Shown: positions 17,469 through 25,718 of the stretch, one piece after another
Position numbering within the stretch: the first letter of the stretch is position 1
Layout of the letters: every line of letters starts with the position of its first letter
DNA from: Gracilibacillus dipsosauri
GTDB lineage: Bacteria > Bacillota > Bacilli > Bacillales > Amphibacillaceae
Assembly (NCBI RefSeq): GCF_003176895.1
Contig: NZ_QGTD01000005.1
Span: forward strand, 434,001-498,000
Length of the DNA: 64,000 nucleotides
Direction of reading: 5' to 3'
Made by a program: the position numbers and the translations under genes
The notes under the pieces: generated by a model
Told to the model about the DNA's origin: nothing
Databases searched by the model: none
What the model saw: the letters and a program-made list of their open reading frames with translations, nothing else

Positions 17469-18150
17469 AGTGATGGTGTCTACGTCTCCATAATAATATT
17501 TGCAATCCAAAAATACAAACTAAAAGCCAGGCTAAACCTAAAGAGACACCTGCCAATACATCTGTAAAATAGTGAACACTTAAAACCGTCCTACTTAACG
17601 GTATCAGTACAATGAGCAGACTTAACACACTGTTACAGAGCCATTTTGTCCTGCTTTTCCAACGACTTCTTGCAACAAGGTAGATGCAAAAACCGTAAAA
17701 TGCGATTGATCCTGTGGAGTGACCACTTGGAAAACTGAAGCCCGTGCCATCATATTGCATCAGAATTTCTGGCCGATCTCGTTGAAATATTAGCTTCAAG
17801 CCTTTGGTAAGCAGGCTGATTCCAACCATGTTAATCCCAAAAAAGATCGCTTCCCATTTCCTTTTCTTAAAAAGAAATAAGTAGCTGACCAACACGATTG
17901 TTGCGATCGTTAGTATTGGGACAGAGCCTAACTCGGTTATGGTTTCCATCAAGGAATGGAACCATGTATCTCGTGCAGATTCCATTACATCTTGGACAAC
18001 CTGATCTATATAAAACTTTTCATCCTCTAAAATATCATCGGCAATCTCAATAAAAAGAAAGGTTGAACCAATGATAAAGGCAAATCCTATGATCAAAATG
18101 ATTAACGCCATTTCAGAAGAATCTTTTGGTATCCACTTTTTCCAATACAA
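17461..18150 (-). CDS. PAP2-family membrane phosphatase
   Basis: This 229-residue protein has six hydrophobic segments and the full phosphatidic-acid-phosphatase-2 motif set: KLIFQRDRP at about residue 119, PSGHS (FSFPSGHSTGS) at about 140, and SRTVLSVHYFTDVLAG at about 190. It probably dephosphorylates phosphatidylglycerophosphate, undecaprenyl pyrophosphate or another lipid phosphate at the outer face of the membrane; the exact lipid cannot be told. The start is TTG with AAGGGTG upstream. It is convergent with tmrB, their ends overlapping by eight bases. Confidence 0.85.
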   Translation of the reverse strand: MYWKKWIPKDSSEMALIILIIGFAFIIGSTFLFIEIADDILEDEKFYIDQVVQDVMESARDTWFHSLMETITELGSVPILTIATIVLVSYLFLFKKRKWEAIFFGINMVGISLLTKGLKLIFQRDRPEILMQYDGTGFSFPSGHSTGSIAFYGFCIYLVARSRWKSRTKWLCNSVLSLLIVLIPLSRTVLSVHYFTDVLAGVSLGLAWLLVCIFGLQILLWRRRHHHFN

Positions 18151-18207
18151 GCTTATTCACCCTTTACCGACTTTTCCTCCCTTTTCCCTTTTCTACGATC
18201 ACAAAAC

Positions 18208-18789
18208 CTACTGCAAATGCTTCGGCGGATCTTGATCATGAGATTGCTTGCTCACTTCCGTAAATAGATTATTGGAGGAAGGATTTGGCTGAGAGGTAGT
18301 TAAGATTTGCATCAATTGTTGAAATTCTTTTTTGGTTACTGGTTGAGCCTCTTGTTTTAAGGTATACCCTATCTGACCATTTGGTTCCAATGTGGCAAAC
18401 TCCACATCCTTTATATTCGCCACATTACTCTGTCTTAGCATCATTTCTAGCTGGTCGACGGTTAAGCGCAATTTTTTTAAATTTTGTTCATTTATTGTTC
18501 CATTCTCTATCAATATTTTGGATTTTCCTGTGATTAATTTTTCAATACTATCTGATTTCATTTGTAGGTATTCCATTGTAATAAGCGTGATAACTAACAA
18601 GGCCCCAACGATTAAGGTTGTCCATATATTTTTTCCCGACACTGGCTGAATAAGCAAGGTTCCGATTGAAATCATGATAATCGTTTCAGCTAGTGTCATT
18701 TGTGATATCGTTTTTCTTCCGGCAAATCTTAGTAACAATGTACCTGCTAGTACAATAAGGATTGCTTTCCAAACTAAATCCCATTCCAT
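18208..18789 (-). CDS. DUF421/YetF-family membrane protein
   Basis: The 193 residues start with three transmembrane helices (about 1-80), including the family hallmark LLLRFAGRKTISQMTLAETI, followed by a cytoplasmic alpha/beta domain (KLITGKSKILIENGTINEQN, LRLTVDQLEMMLRQSNV, VEFATLEPNGQIGY). Relatives such as YetF and YrbG have unknown roles; related spore proteins SpoVAE-type and YetF-like carry this C-terminal fold. The hydrophilic tail after residue 165 is Ser/Gln-rich. It is upstream of the PAP2 gene on the same strand, 57 bases apart, and may be cotranscribed. Confidence 0.85.
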   Translation of the reverse strand: MEWDLVWKAILIVLAGTLLLRFAGRKTISQMTLAETIIMISIGTLLIQPVSGKNIWTTLIVGALLVITLITMEYLQMKSDSIEKLITGKSKILIENGTINEQNLKKLRLTVDQLEMMLRQSNVANIKDVEFATLEPNGQIGYTLKQEAQPVTKKEFQQLMQILTTSQPNPSSNNLFTEVSKQSHDQDPPKHLQ

Positions 18790-18858
18790 TGAAACGACCT
18801 CCTCTTTGATTGGCTTTCCCTATCTTTTCCATTCTTCTTGAAGTTATTCCATATAGAA

Positions 18859-18886
18859 AAAAAGCCATCGTGAAATGGCTTTTTAG
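18859..18886 (-). terminator. Terminator of the alpha/beta hydrolase gene
   Basis: AAAAAGCCAT and ATGGCTTTTT flank a CGTGAA loop; on the minus strand the stem ends in TTTTTTTCTAT, giving an intrinsic terminator right after the gene. Confidence 0.8.
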
Positions 18887-18892
18887 GTTCCT

Positions 18893-19846
18893 TTATCTCA
18901 TGTATTTGGTTAAAAATTCGGTTAGCTTCGTCTGATATTGCTCTCGATAAATGGCATATGCCTCTCCGTGACTTGCTTCAGCAAATAGCATGATCTCTGC
19001 TTTTTCCGTGTTCTGGTAAAGCTTACTCGCCATTTTAGTTGGAACAAAATCATCATTTTTACCATGAAAATATAAGATTGGAACATTTGCTTTCTTTACC
19101 TGTTCAAGCGCAGAGGCTTCTTTCAAGGAGTAATCTGCTCTTATGCTTGTGATCAGACTTGTTGTCGGTAGAATGGGGAATGCAGGTAGATGATACATTC
19201 GATTCATCTGATATTTAAAGAGGTCGTACACACTTGTGTATGCGCTATCAGAGATAATGGCCTTAATATTTTCTGGTAGGCGCTCGCCACTCATCATTAA
19301 TACTGTTGAGGCTCCCATCGAAAGTCCATGAACGACAATTTCTGCATCTTTTCCGACGCGATTGATTACTTTGTCGGTCCAATCTAAATAGTCAAGGCGA
19401 TCATGCCAACCAAAGCCAATGTAATCTCCTTCACTCCCCCCATGGCCTCTTAAGTCTGCTGTAAAAATATTATAGCCTAGCTCTTCATAATAATATTGGC
19501 CATATAATCCCATATCCATCGCATCGCCTAAATATCCATGTGCTAAGATTACTGTCTTATTTGTCGGCTTTTTTGCTTCTAAAAAATAACCATTTAGATG
19601 GAGTCCGTCATAGGATTCTAGTTGCCATTGTTCAAAATCCTGATTCGCTACCCAACTACGCCAATCTCCCTTTAAAAAAACATCCATCGCTGCAGTGGAG
19701 ACAGTTAAATCCTCATTTCCTTGCAGAAACTCCTTCTTCTCTCTTTTAATGGCTAAATCATAAAAGAAATTACCTGCAATTAAGTCTATGATTAATAGAA
19801 TACTAATAAGTGCAAAACTAAGCTTTATCCAAGTTTTTCTCCTCAA
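18893..19846 (-). CDS. Membrane-anchored alpha/beta hydrolase (YqkD-like)
   Basis: This 317-residue hydrolase has an N-terminal hydrophobic anchor (about residues 7-30) and an alpha/beta-hydrolase fold. The oxyanion HGYLG, the nucleophile elbow VHGLSMGAS (Ser near 178), an acid in FHGKNDDFVP and the histidine in EASHGEAY complete the triad. It resembles YqkD and other BAAT/DUF-type serine hydrolases with unknown esters as substrate. The start is TTG after AAAGGGGATC. It is monocistronic with its own terminator. Confidence 0.85.
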   Translation of the reverse strand: MRRKTWIKLSFALISILLIIDLIAGNFFYDLAIKREKKEFLQGNEDLTVSTAAMDVFLKGDWRSWVANQDFEQWQLESYDGLHLNGYFLEAKKPTNKTVILAHGYLGDAMDMGLYGQYYYEELGYNIFTADLRGHGGSEGDYIGFGWHDRLDYLDWTDKVINRVGKDAEIVVHGLSMGASTVLMMSGERLPENIKAIISDSAYTSVYDLFKYQMNRMYHLPAFPILPTTSLITSIRADYSLKEASALEQVKKANVPILYFHGKNDDFVPTKMASKLYQNTEKAEIMLFAEASHGEAYAIYREQYQTKLTEFLTKYMR

Positions 19847-19988
19847 GATGATCCCCTTTCTAAGCTGCTTATTCTATTATATCAAGAATAGCGGATCATT
19901 TGAGCTATTAATTTTTTGTAGGAATAGTATATTATGGATTTTTCCCGCCACTATTATAAGTGATACCGCCATTAGCTCGCTTAAAAGA

Positions 19989-20018
19989 AAAAAGCAAAAT
20001 CGGTCTGATTTTGCTTTT
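19989..20018 (-). terminator. Terminator of the DHA2 exporter gene
   Basis: AAAAGCAAAATC and GATTTTGCTTTT form a 12-base-pair stem with a GGTCT loop, directly after and overlapping the stop codon of the exporter gene; the minus-strand side is followed by a T-rich stretch. Confidence 0.75.
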
Positions 20019-21532
20019 TACTCTACAGCTATTTTTTTATCTTCGACTTTCGTTTCTGCGTCTTGCTGATGTGGTGGCTTCACGCGTTTAATAAATAATG
20101 CTAAAATCAGCGCGAGACATGCAATTAAGGTAGAGACAAAAAAGCTAAAATTAATTCCCGCAAGCATTCCTTCATGCAGCACATCTAATGGGATCGAACC
20201 AGCTTGCTGTGCACCTGCCTCTACATTTCCTGCACCATTAGCTAGTAAGTCTTCAATTTTGTCATCTCTTCGATTGTTCATCACAGATACTAACAATGCT
20301 GATCCAATCGCACCTGATACTTGCTGTAAGGTATTATTCATTGCTGTACCATGCGGGTTATTGATAGCTGGTAATTGATTCAAACCATTTGTCATGACAG
20401 GCATCATCACCATAGACATACCGAACATTCGAAAGGTATACAATAACACTAGTGTAGAATAGGCTGTATCCATACTAATTTTACTAAAGAAGTAGGAGGT
20501 GACGACGGTAATCGTTAGACCGATTACTGCCAATGCTCTTGCACCGTATTTATCAAAAAGTCGTCCGGTAATTGGTGACATAATTCCCATCACAATTGCT
20601 CCTGGTAGCATTAATAAGCCTGAGTCAATTGGAGAAATACCTCTTATTGTTTGTACATAGATCGGCATTAAGATCATCGCTGAAAACATCGCAACTGCAA
20701 TGACAATCGCGATAGCAGAAGACAATGCGAACATGGGATATTTATAGATACGAAACTCTAGCATTGGTTCATCCATTTTCAATTGGCGGATGATAAATAA
20801 GATAAGTCCAATAGCTCCTGCTATGATTGTTCCATATACAACAGGATCATCCCAGCCTCTATCCCCAGCATTACTAAAACCATAGAGCAATCCGCCAAAA
20901 CCGATACTGGATAAAATCAATGATAAAATATCGAGCTTAATAGAGCGTTGGCCCGTAACATCCTTCAGTTTAAAGATAGAGATGACTAAGGTTAAGAGGG
21001 CAATTGGTAAGACGACATCAAACAGCATCCTCCAGCTATAATGCTCCACTAACCAGCCTGATAATGTTGGTCCAATAGCAGGTGCTGTGATCATGACAAT
21101 ACCGAATGATCCCATTGCTGCTCCTCTTTTTTCTACTGGAAAGGCTGCGAGCATTACGTTCATTAATAATGGCATCATAATCGCAGAGCCTGATGCTTGA
21201 ATCATTCTAGCGAGTAATAATACCCAAAATTCTGGTGCAACACTTGCTAGAAAAGTACCAAGTGTAAATAAAGACATGGCAGTAATGAATAATTTCTTGT
21301 CAGAAAAACGTTGAATAAAAAAAGCACTGGCTGGAATTAATATTCCATTTATCAACATATACCCAGTTGATAGCCATTGCACATCTGTTTCATCCACAGC
21401 AAAGTCTGCCATAATAGACGGTAAGGCAACATTTAATAAGGTTTCATTCAAAAGTGCTACAAAAGCTCCAATAAACAAAATAGCAATCATGCCATAAGGA
21501 GGCTTTGCATGCATCGATGTTTCGTTAGTCAT
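20018..21532 (-). CDS. DHA2-family multidrug MFS exporter (EmrB/QacA type, 14 TMS)
   Basis: The 504 residues contain about 14 hydrophobic helices. Motif A-like LIQRFSDKKLF-type residues follow helix 2 and motif C (GIVMITAPAIGPTLSGWLVE) sits in helix 5, marking a drug:H+ antiporter of the DHA2 family. Relatives (LmrB, MdtP, EmrB) export lincosamides, dyes and other hydrophobic drugs. The hydrophilic loop NNRRDDKIEDLLANGAGN-type segment near residue 420 is characteristic of the subgroup. A divergent TetR gene immediately upstream is its probable regulator. Confidence 0.9.
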   Translation of the reverse strand: MTNETSMHAKPPYGMIAILFIGAFVALLNETLLNVALPSIMADFAVDETDVQWLSTGYMLINGILIPASAFFIQRFSDKKLFITAMSLFTLGTFLASVAPEFWVLLLARMIQASGSAIMMPLLMNVMLAAFPVEKRGAAMGSFGIVMITAPAIGPTLSGWLVEHYSWRMLFDVVLPIALLTLVISIFKLKDVTGQRSIKLDILSLILSSIGFGGLLYGFSNAGDRGWDDPVVYGTIIAGAIGLILFIIRQLKMDEPMLEFRIYKYPMFALSSAIAIVIAVAMFSAMILMPIYVQTIRGISPIDSGLLMLPGAIVMGIMSPITGRLFDKYGARALAVIGLTITVVTSYFFSKISMDTAYSTLVLLYTFRMFGMSMVMMPVMTNGLNQLPAINNPHGTAMNNTLQQVSGAIGSALLVSVMNNRRDDKIEDLLANGAGNVEAGAQQAGSIPLDVLHEGMLAGINFSFFVSTLIACLALILALFIKRVKPPHQQDAETKVEDKKIAVE

Positions 21533-21615
21533 GTATTTTGTTTCCTTCTTTCCATTAATTTGTTTTAGTACTTCATTATTTTATACCTATAGTTCAATTT
21601 TTTCAACAATAAAAT

Positions 21616-21644
21616 TTGTTTCAAGTAATAAATATTGATATAAT
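21616..21644 (+). promoter_or_regulatory. Promoter of the divergent TetR gene
   Basis: TTGTTT (21616-21621) and an extended -10 TGATATAAT (TATAAT at 21639-21644) are 17 bases apart, giving a start near 21651. Confidence 0.65.
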
Positions 21645-21655
21645 AAGGTTTATAC

Positions 21656-21665
21656 AAGTATACTT
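21656..21665. promoter_or_regulatory. Candidate TetR operator
   Basis: AAGTATACTT is a perfect 10-bp palindrome sitting at the transcription start of the tetR gene, between it and the divergent exporter. Position suggests autoregulation and control of the exporter; the site is short, so this is tentative. Confidence 0.4.
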
Positions 21666-21686
21666 ACGTTATAAAAGGGTGAAAAA

Positions 21687-22553
21687 ATGAGTAAAAAAAC
21701 AAGAACCAAAATCATAGAGGCCGCCCATCAATTATTTATTCAAAAAGGTTTTGATACTACTTCTATTCAGGATATTTTAGATAAAGCTGGGATTTCCAAA
21801 GGGACATTTTATAATTATTTCCAATCTAAAAATGATTGTTTAATCGCTATCATCTCGGTTGTTAGGGAAGAAATTATCGATAAAAGAAGAGAATTGGCTT
21901 TTGGGAAGGACAAAGCAGATGAAGAAGTCTTCATTCAACAAATTGCCATTCGAATTAATATGAATCGTCAACATCATCTAATGACCGTATTTGAGACGGT
22001 ATCTTTTTCGGAGGACAAGGAATTAAAAGAGCATATAACCGATGCCCATCAAGGAGAAATTAGGTGGATTGCTAAACGATTAGAGGACTTATATCCATCA
22101 GAAGGCCATCCCTATACACTAGATCATGCTATTATGTTGATCGGAATCACCCATCCCATGCTATACGCAGCAAGACTTGGCGTTGATGAGCATATTACGA
22201 CAGAAACGATCATTCGTTATGCGATGAGAAGATTGAGGTCCATGCTAGACGAGCAAATCAGCCAAAAGGATCTATTTTTTCCGAAGGATTGGTTTGTACA
22301 AACAGATGTGAAAGAAAAGCAGGAACAGGAGCACATCCTAAAAAATCGACTAGTAGCACTCCAGAAGGTCGTAAAAGAAGAGAAAGAGAGACAATACTTA
22401 TCGTTCTTATTAAAGGAGATACAAGAGGATGAACCTCGCCATTTCTTACTCGAAAGTGTGTCTGCGTCTTTAGAACAGCTCGCCATAGGAATGACATATG
22501 AGCATAAGGTAAAGCAAGCTGTTCAATGGATGGCAAGAAGATTTCATTGGTAA
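21687..22553 (+). CDS. TetR/AcrR-family regulator, divergent from the DHA2 exporter
   Basis: The 288-residue protein has a textbook TetR DNA-binding domain at residues 1-60 (AAHQLFIQKGFDTTSIQDIL, then KAGISKGTFYNYFQSKNDCL). The C-terminal ligand domain is unusually long (about 230 residues), with a charged coiled-coil-like stretch (EKQEQEHILKNRLVALQKVV) near 215-235. Its divergent position strongly suggests drug-responsive repression of the exporter. The promoter and palindrome upstream are annotated separately. Confidence 0.88.
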   Translation: MSKKTRTKIIEAAHQLFIQKGFDTTSIQDILDKAGISKGTFYNYFQSKNDCLIAIISVVREEIIDKRRELAFGKDKADEEVFIQQIAIRINMNRQHHLMTVFETVSFSEDKELKEHITDAHQGEIRWIAKRLEDLYPSEGHPYTLDHAIMLIGITHPMLYAARLGVDEHITTETIIRYAMRRLRSMLDEQISQKDLFFPKDWFVQTDVKEKQEQEHILKNRLVALQKVVKEEKERQYLSFLLKEIQEDEPRHFLLESVSASLEQLAIGMTYEHKVKQAVQWMARRFHW

Positions 22554-22556
22554 AAA

Positions 22557-23072
22557 TTACTCCATTGTTTTATAGCGGAAATGCTTCATTTTTTTCTCCA
22601 AATCTTGGACGATTTCGGTGATGGATTTATTCGTAGTATCATATAAAAAAGGGATATTGGCTTGCTTTGTCGATAATTCTTGTAATAATTGAGAGGATCT
22701 GTGAAGTAATTCGATATCTCCTCTTTTTTCTATTCTATCTCTGATGGCTTCATCATTGGCGATTAATACAATATAATAGACTTCGACGTTTTCATTCGTT
22801 AATTGGCTAATAAACCAATCTAGTTCATCCTCTACTACATAATCAATAACAACATTCAAATTAGATTGTAGTGCATTATTTGTCACAGACAATATATTTT
22901 GCCATGTAATCGCTAATTTTTGTTCCCAGTTCATCGTTTGATCAGATATCATATGAAAGAGTAGGTCTCCTTCAACGAGCATCGTTTTTTCTATGTTGTT
23001 GACTAACGCCTTTGTGATCGTTGATTTTCCCACACCACATGGTCCAGATATGATTACTACGGAAAGCTTCAT
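22557..23072 (-). CDS. P-loop nucleotide kinase-like protein
   Basis: This 171-residue cytoplasmic protein begins with Walker A GPCGVGKST (about residues 10-18) and continues with MLVEGDLLFHM (a possible substrate-acid motif), VIDYVVED (Walker B-like) and a lid-like RIEKRGD. The layout is that of small-molecule kinases (gluconate, shikimate, chloramphenicol phosphotransferase-like). It does not match any one specific kinase that I recognise. The ribosome site AAAGGAGA is clear. It is convergent with the upstream tetR, with only three bases between stops. Confidence 0.7.
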   Translation of the reverse strand: MKLSVVIISGPCGVGKSTITKALVNNIEKTMLVEGDLLFHMISDQTMNWEQKLAITWQNILSVTNNALQSNLNVVIDYVVEDELDWFISQLTNENVEVYYIVLIANDEAIRDRIEKRGDIELLHRSSQLLQELSTKQANIPFLYDTTNKSITEIVQDLEKKMKHFRYKTME

Positions 23073-23164
23073 GACAATATCTCCTTTTATTCAGTAAAAT
23101 TAGTTTCATACCCACCACTAATGTGGTAATAAATATAATATAACACAAAATAAGGAGTGGAATA

Positions 23165-24001
23165 ATGACAATACCTGAAGTAACATTGAATGATGGCATT
23201 CGTATACCAATGATTGGTTTAGGAACCGCTAAAGTGAAAGGAAGTGATGGTGTCCGTGCTATTACATCTGCGCTGGATGGCGGTTATCGCTTAATAGATA
23301 CTGCCTATAATTATGAAAATGAAGGCACAGTTGGGGCTGCCATTCGAAGAAGCTCAGTAAAGCGGGAGGATTTACGGATTTCCTCAAAACTCCCGGGTCG
23401 ATATCATTCCTATCAAAAGGCAGTAACTGCCATACAGGAGTCCCTTTACCGTGCGAATTTGGATTATTATGATTTGTACCTGATTCATTGGCCAAACCCT
23501 AAGCAGGATCAATATGTGGAAGCATGGCAAGCATTAATCGATGCAAAGAAATGGGGACTCATTCACTCGATAGGTGTCAGTAACTTTTTACCAGAACATC
23601 TTAAAAGATTAGAAAAAGAAACTGGTGTGTTACCGAGCATTAACCAAATTGAGCTTCATCCATTCTTTAACCAAGAGGAACAAAGAAAATGGCATGAACA
23701 GCATGGGATTGTCACCGAGTCGTGGAGCCCTTTATTCCGAACGAGTGAAATACTTCATCAGGAAGTCCTTCAAGAGCTTGCGCATAAGCATCACAAATCG
23801 GTTACGCAAATCATCCTACGTTGGCACTATCAGCTTGGGGCTGTTTCGATTCCGAAATCTTCTTCCCCTGAGCGTCAATTAGAGAACATCTCCATCTTTG
23901 ATTTTTCTTTGGGTCAGGAGGATATGGATAAAATAGCGAAGCTTACAAGGCCTGATGGTCGTATTAATGATCAGGATCCAGCTGTTTATGAAGAATTTTA
24001 G
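23165..24001 (+). CDS. Aldo/keto reductase
   Basis: This 278-residue (alpha/beta)8 NADPH-dependent reductase contains the AKR catalytic tetrad D45, Y50, K75 and H108 (RLIDTAYNYENE, ISSKLPG, LYLIHWPNP). Motifs GVSNFLPEHLKRL, NQIELHPFFNQ and AVSIPKSSSPERQLEN place it with the AKR5-like prokaryotic group (YvgN, YtbE, 2,5-diketo-gluconate reductase). It likely reduces reactive aldehydes such as methylglyoxal, or keto sugars. It is a single gene bounded by its own promoter region and a hairpin. Confidence 0.88.
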   Translation: MTIPEVTLNDGIRIPMIGLGTAKVKGSDGVRAITSALDGGYRLIDTAYNYENEGTVGAAIRRSSVKREDLRISSKLPGRYHSYQKAVTAIQESLYRANLDYYDLYLIHWPNPKQDQYVEAWQALIDAKKWGLIHSIGVSNFLPEHLKRLEKETGVLPSINQIELHPFFNQEEQRKWHEQHGIVTESWSPLFRTSEILHQEVLQELAHKHHKSVTQIILRWHYQLGAVSIPKSSSPERQLENISIFDFSLGQEDMDKIAKLTRPDGRINDQDPAVYEEF

Positions 24002-24027
24002 GGAGCTAGCAGGTGCTAACTCCCTAA
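24000..24027 (+). terminator. Terminator of the aldo/keto reductase gene
   Basis: AGGGAGCTAGCA and TGCTAACTCCCT form a stem with one mismatch right at the stop codon; an A/T-rich tail follows on either side, so it may serve both convergent genes. Confidence 0.6.
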
Positions 24028-24034
24028 ATTATTA

Positions 24035-24178
24035 TTATTTATCCTCTTCTGATTGTGAAGTGTTTTGGCTTTTTTTCTTATCCTTTTCATTTTTTAAATC
24101 TATTTCTAGATCTCTTAGCGGGATTTCGTCGACATGCTGTGGCTCTCTTCTTTTATCGTCGTTTGACTTCCTTTCCAT
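24035..24178 (-). CDS. Small hydrophilic protein of unknown function (47 aa)
   Basis: An ATG at 24178 sits behind a strong AAGGAGGGTG ribosome site and encodes 47 highly charged residues (MERKSNDDKRREPQHVDEIP at the start, then Lys/Glu/Ser-rich to the end). It begins 20 bases after the CYP152 stop, on the same strand, so it is probably translated from the same message. I recognise no family; the composition suggests a disordered protein. Confidence 0.6.
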   Translation of the reverse strand: MERKSNDDKRREPQHVDEIPLRDLEIDLKNEKDKKKSQNTSQSEEDK

Positions 24179-24197
24179 TCTCTTCACCCTCCTTATA

Positions 24198-25442
24198 TTA
24201 AGCAATAATGATTGTGACTTTGCTTTCTGGAAGACTCGGGATCTCACTCATGCTGTAATCTAAGTCCTGCTTAGGAAAATGATAGGAAACATCATGCAGG
24301 AAAAATTTCAGGGTCACTTTTAAAATGGCTAGTGTAATAAATTCTCCTGCACAACGATGACCTATATCGTATTCCCCACCACCCTGTGGAATAAAATCAA
24401 ATGGACTTCCCTCCCACTCTTTAAATCGACTAGGATTAAATTGGTCTGGAGCTTCCCATAAGCTTGGATCATGATTAGTTCCATATAAATCTAATAAGGT
24501 AAGGGTTCCTTTTTTAAAGGGATAGTCGTTCCAAATAAAATCCTGTTTTACTCTTGCTGTAGCAAACGGGAAGAACGGGTAATAACGTCTAACCTCTTGA
24601 ATAAAATTCTCGTAGCTAAATTCCTTTTGATGCAATTTATCGACCTGTTCTGGATACTGATGCACTGCTAATATAGTGAAATCCACGTAAACAGATATAG
24701 CGACAATTGGTCTAAGGAGATTTAGTACTTCCACAGCTGCAGTTTGTTTATCTAACAAGTTGCCATCTAGCCCTTGGTGCCAAGCAAACTGATAAATGGG
24801 ACTTGACTTGGCTACTTTTATTTTTTCCTTACGAATGTCCTCGATTAATTGCTTTAGCCATTTCTCTGCTTTGGATCTTGACCTTCTTGCTTTCCAATGC
24901 TTTGGTCCTACGTTTGACGCATTTTCAAACATGGCACTCAGTTCATCTACCCATTTTTCTGATTCCTGTCTATCTAGTGGAATGCCTGTCCATTGCATAG
25001 CAACCCTTGTTAGAACATGTTTAGCCATATCATAAACGGTGACCTGTTCTGCTGAATGACGAGAAATTTCTTGACTCCATTCCGCTTCTGTAAGCTCTTG
25101 GATTTCCTTTAGCATCTCTCTTGTCATTAGTGACATGAACATAGCTTTTCGATGATGATGCCGATTTTCATCTAACCCTTGCACACCACCCTCGCCAAGC
25201 AACGTTTTTTGTAACCTTTTTGGTGCTGCCCCTTTGCGTTCAAATTTTCCATTATCGTAAAATAATTTTGCTTGCTCTTTTCCGACCATACAAATGACCT
25301 TTTCACCTAATAGCTTTGTTTCAAAAATCCTTGATTCGTACTTGTTCTTACGATTTTGGATAAAGGTATAGCCTTCCTTTAGTAATTGCAATGTATGATC
25401 AATGCCTTTTTCTTTTGGCATGCTTATCTCTTCACTTGACAT
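24198..25442 (-). CDS. cypC: Cytochrome P450 CYP152 fatty-acid peroxygenase (YbdT/CypC type)
   Basis: The 414 residues align closely with B. subtilis YbdT/CYP152A1: SLTLLKEGY-type start (here TLQLLKEGYTFIQNRKNKYE), VGPKHWKARRSRSKAEKW, LLRPIVAISVYV, RRYYPFFPF and IPQGGGEYDIGHRCAGE. Cys364 in GHRCAGE is the haem thiolate. The I-helix RP motif supplies the arginine that binds the fatty-acid carboxylate, replacing the usual acid-alcohol pair; the enzyme therefore uses hydrogen peroxide directly, hydroxylating or decarboxylating fatty acids without a redox partner. The ATG follows GGGAGGGTG. Two catalases elsewhere in the window compete for the same peroxide, but no regulatory link is seen. Confidence 0.93.
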   Translation of the reverse strand: MSSEEISMPKEKGIDHTLQLLKEGYTFIQNRKNKYESRIFETKLLGEKVICMVGKEQAKLFYDNGKFERKGAAPKRLQKTLLGEGGVQGLDENRHHHRKAMFMSLMTREMLKEIQELTEAEWSQEISRHSAEQVTVYDMAKHVLTRVAMQWTGIPLDRQESEKWVDELSAMFENASNVGPKHWKARRSRSKAEKWLKQLIEDIRKEKIKVAKSSPIYQFAWHQGLDGNLLDKQTAAVEVLNLLRPIVAISVYVDFTILAVHQYPEQVDKLHQKEFSYENFIQEVRRYYPFFPFATARVKQDFIWNDYPFKKGTLTLLDLYGTNHDPSLWEAPDQFNPSRFKEWEGSPFDFIPQGGGEYDIGHRCAGEFITLAILKVTLKFFLHDVSYHFPKQDLDYSMSEIPSLPESKVTIIIA

Positions 25443-25556
25443 TTTTCACCCTCCCAAAAACATATTGTTTGTCTATATTTTCCCCCTTTTTTGAAAAGCT
25501 AAAACAATAAAATGAAAGAATGGAGATCTAATGCATGATCGCAGAAACTAGTGTAG

Positions 25557-25668
25557 TCAAAATATGCAGACTCCAGCGGGAACAGCGCGACCCGAAGACC
25601 CCGCAGGAAAGCGATTTTCTCTTTCTGAGGAGGCGAAGGCCGTGCTCGCGGAAAGCGAAGTATTTTGA
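25557..25668. repeat. Dispersed GC-rich Bacillaceae repeat (about 112 bp)
   Basis: This GC-rich block in an AT-rich spacer has terminal inverted ends TCAAAATA (25557-25564) and TATTTTGA (25661-25668). Inside, CTCCAGCGGG and CCCGCAGG can pair, and GAGGAGGCGAAGGCCGTGC and GCGGAAAGCGAAG segments follow. This arrangement is familiar as a multicopy intergenic repeat in many Bacillaceae genomes. It has no coding potential. Whether it is a non-autonomous mobile element or a structured RNA cannot be decided here. Confidence 0.65.
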
Positions 25669-25718
25669 CGAAGGGGTATCACAGGCAGACAATTGGATCG
25701 TTCGTCCCTCTTATCCCA

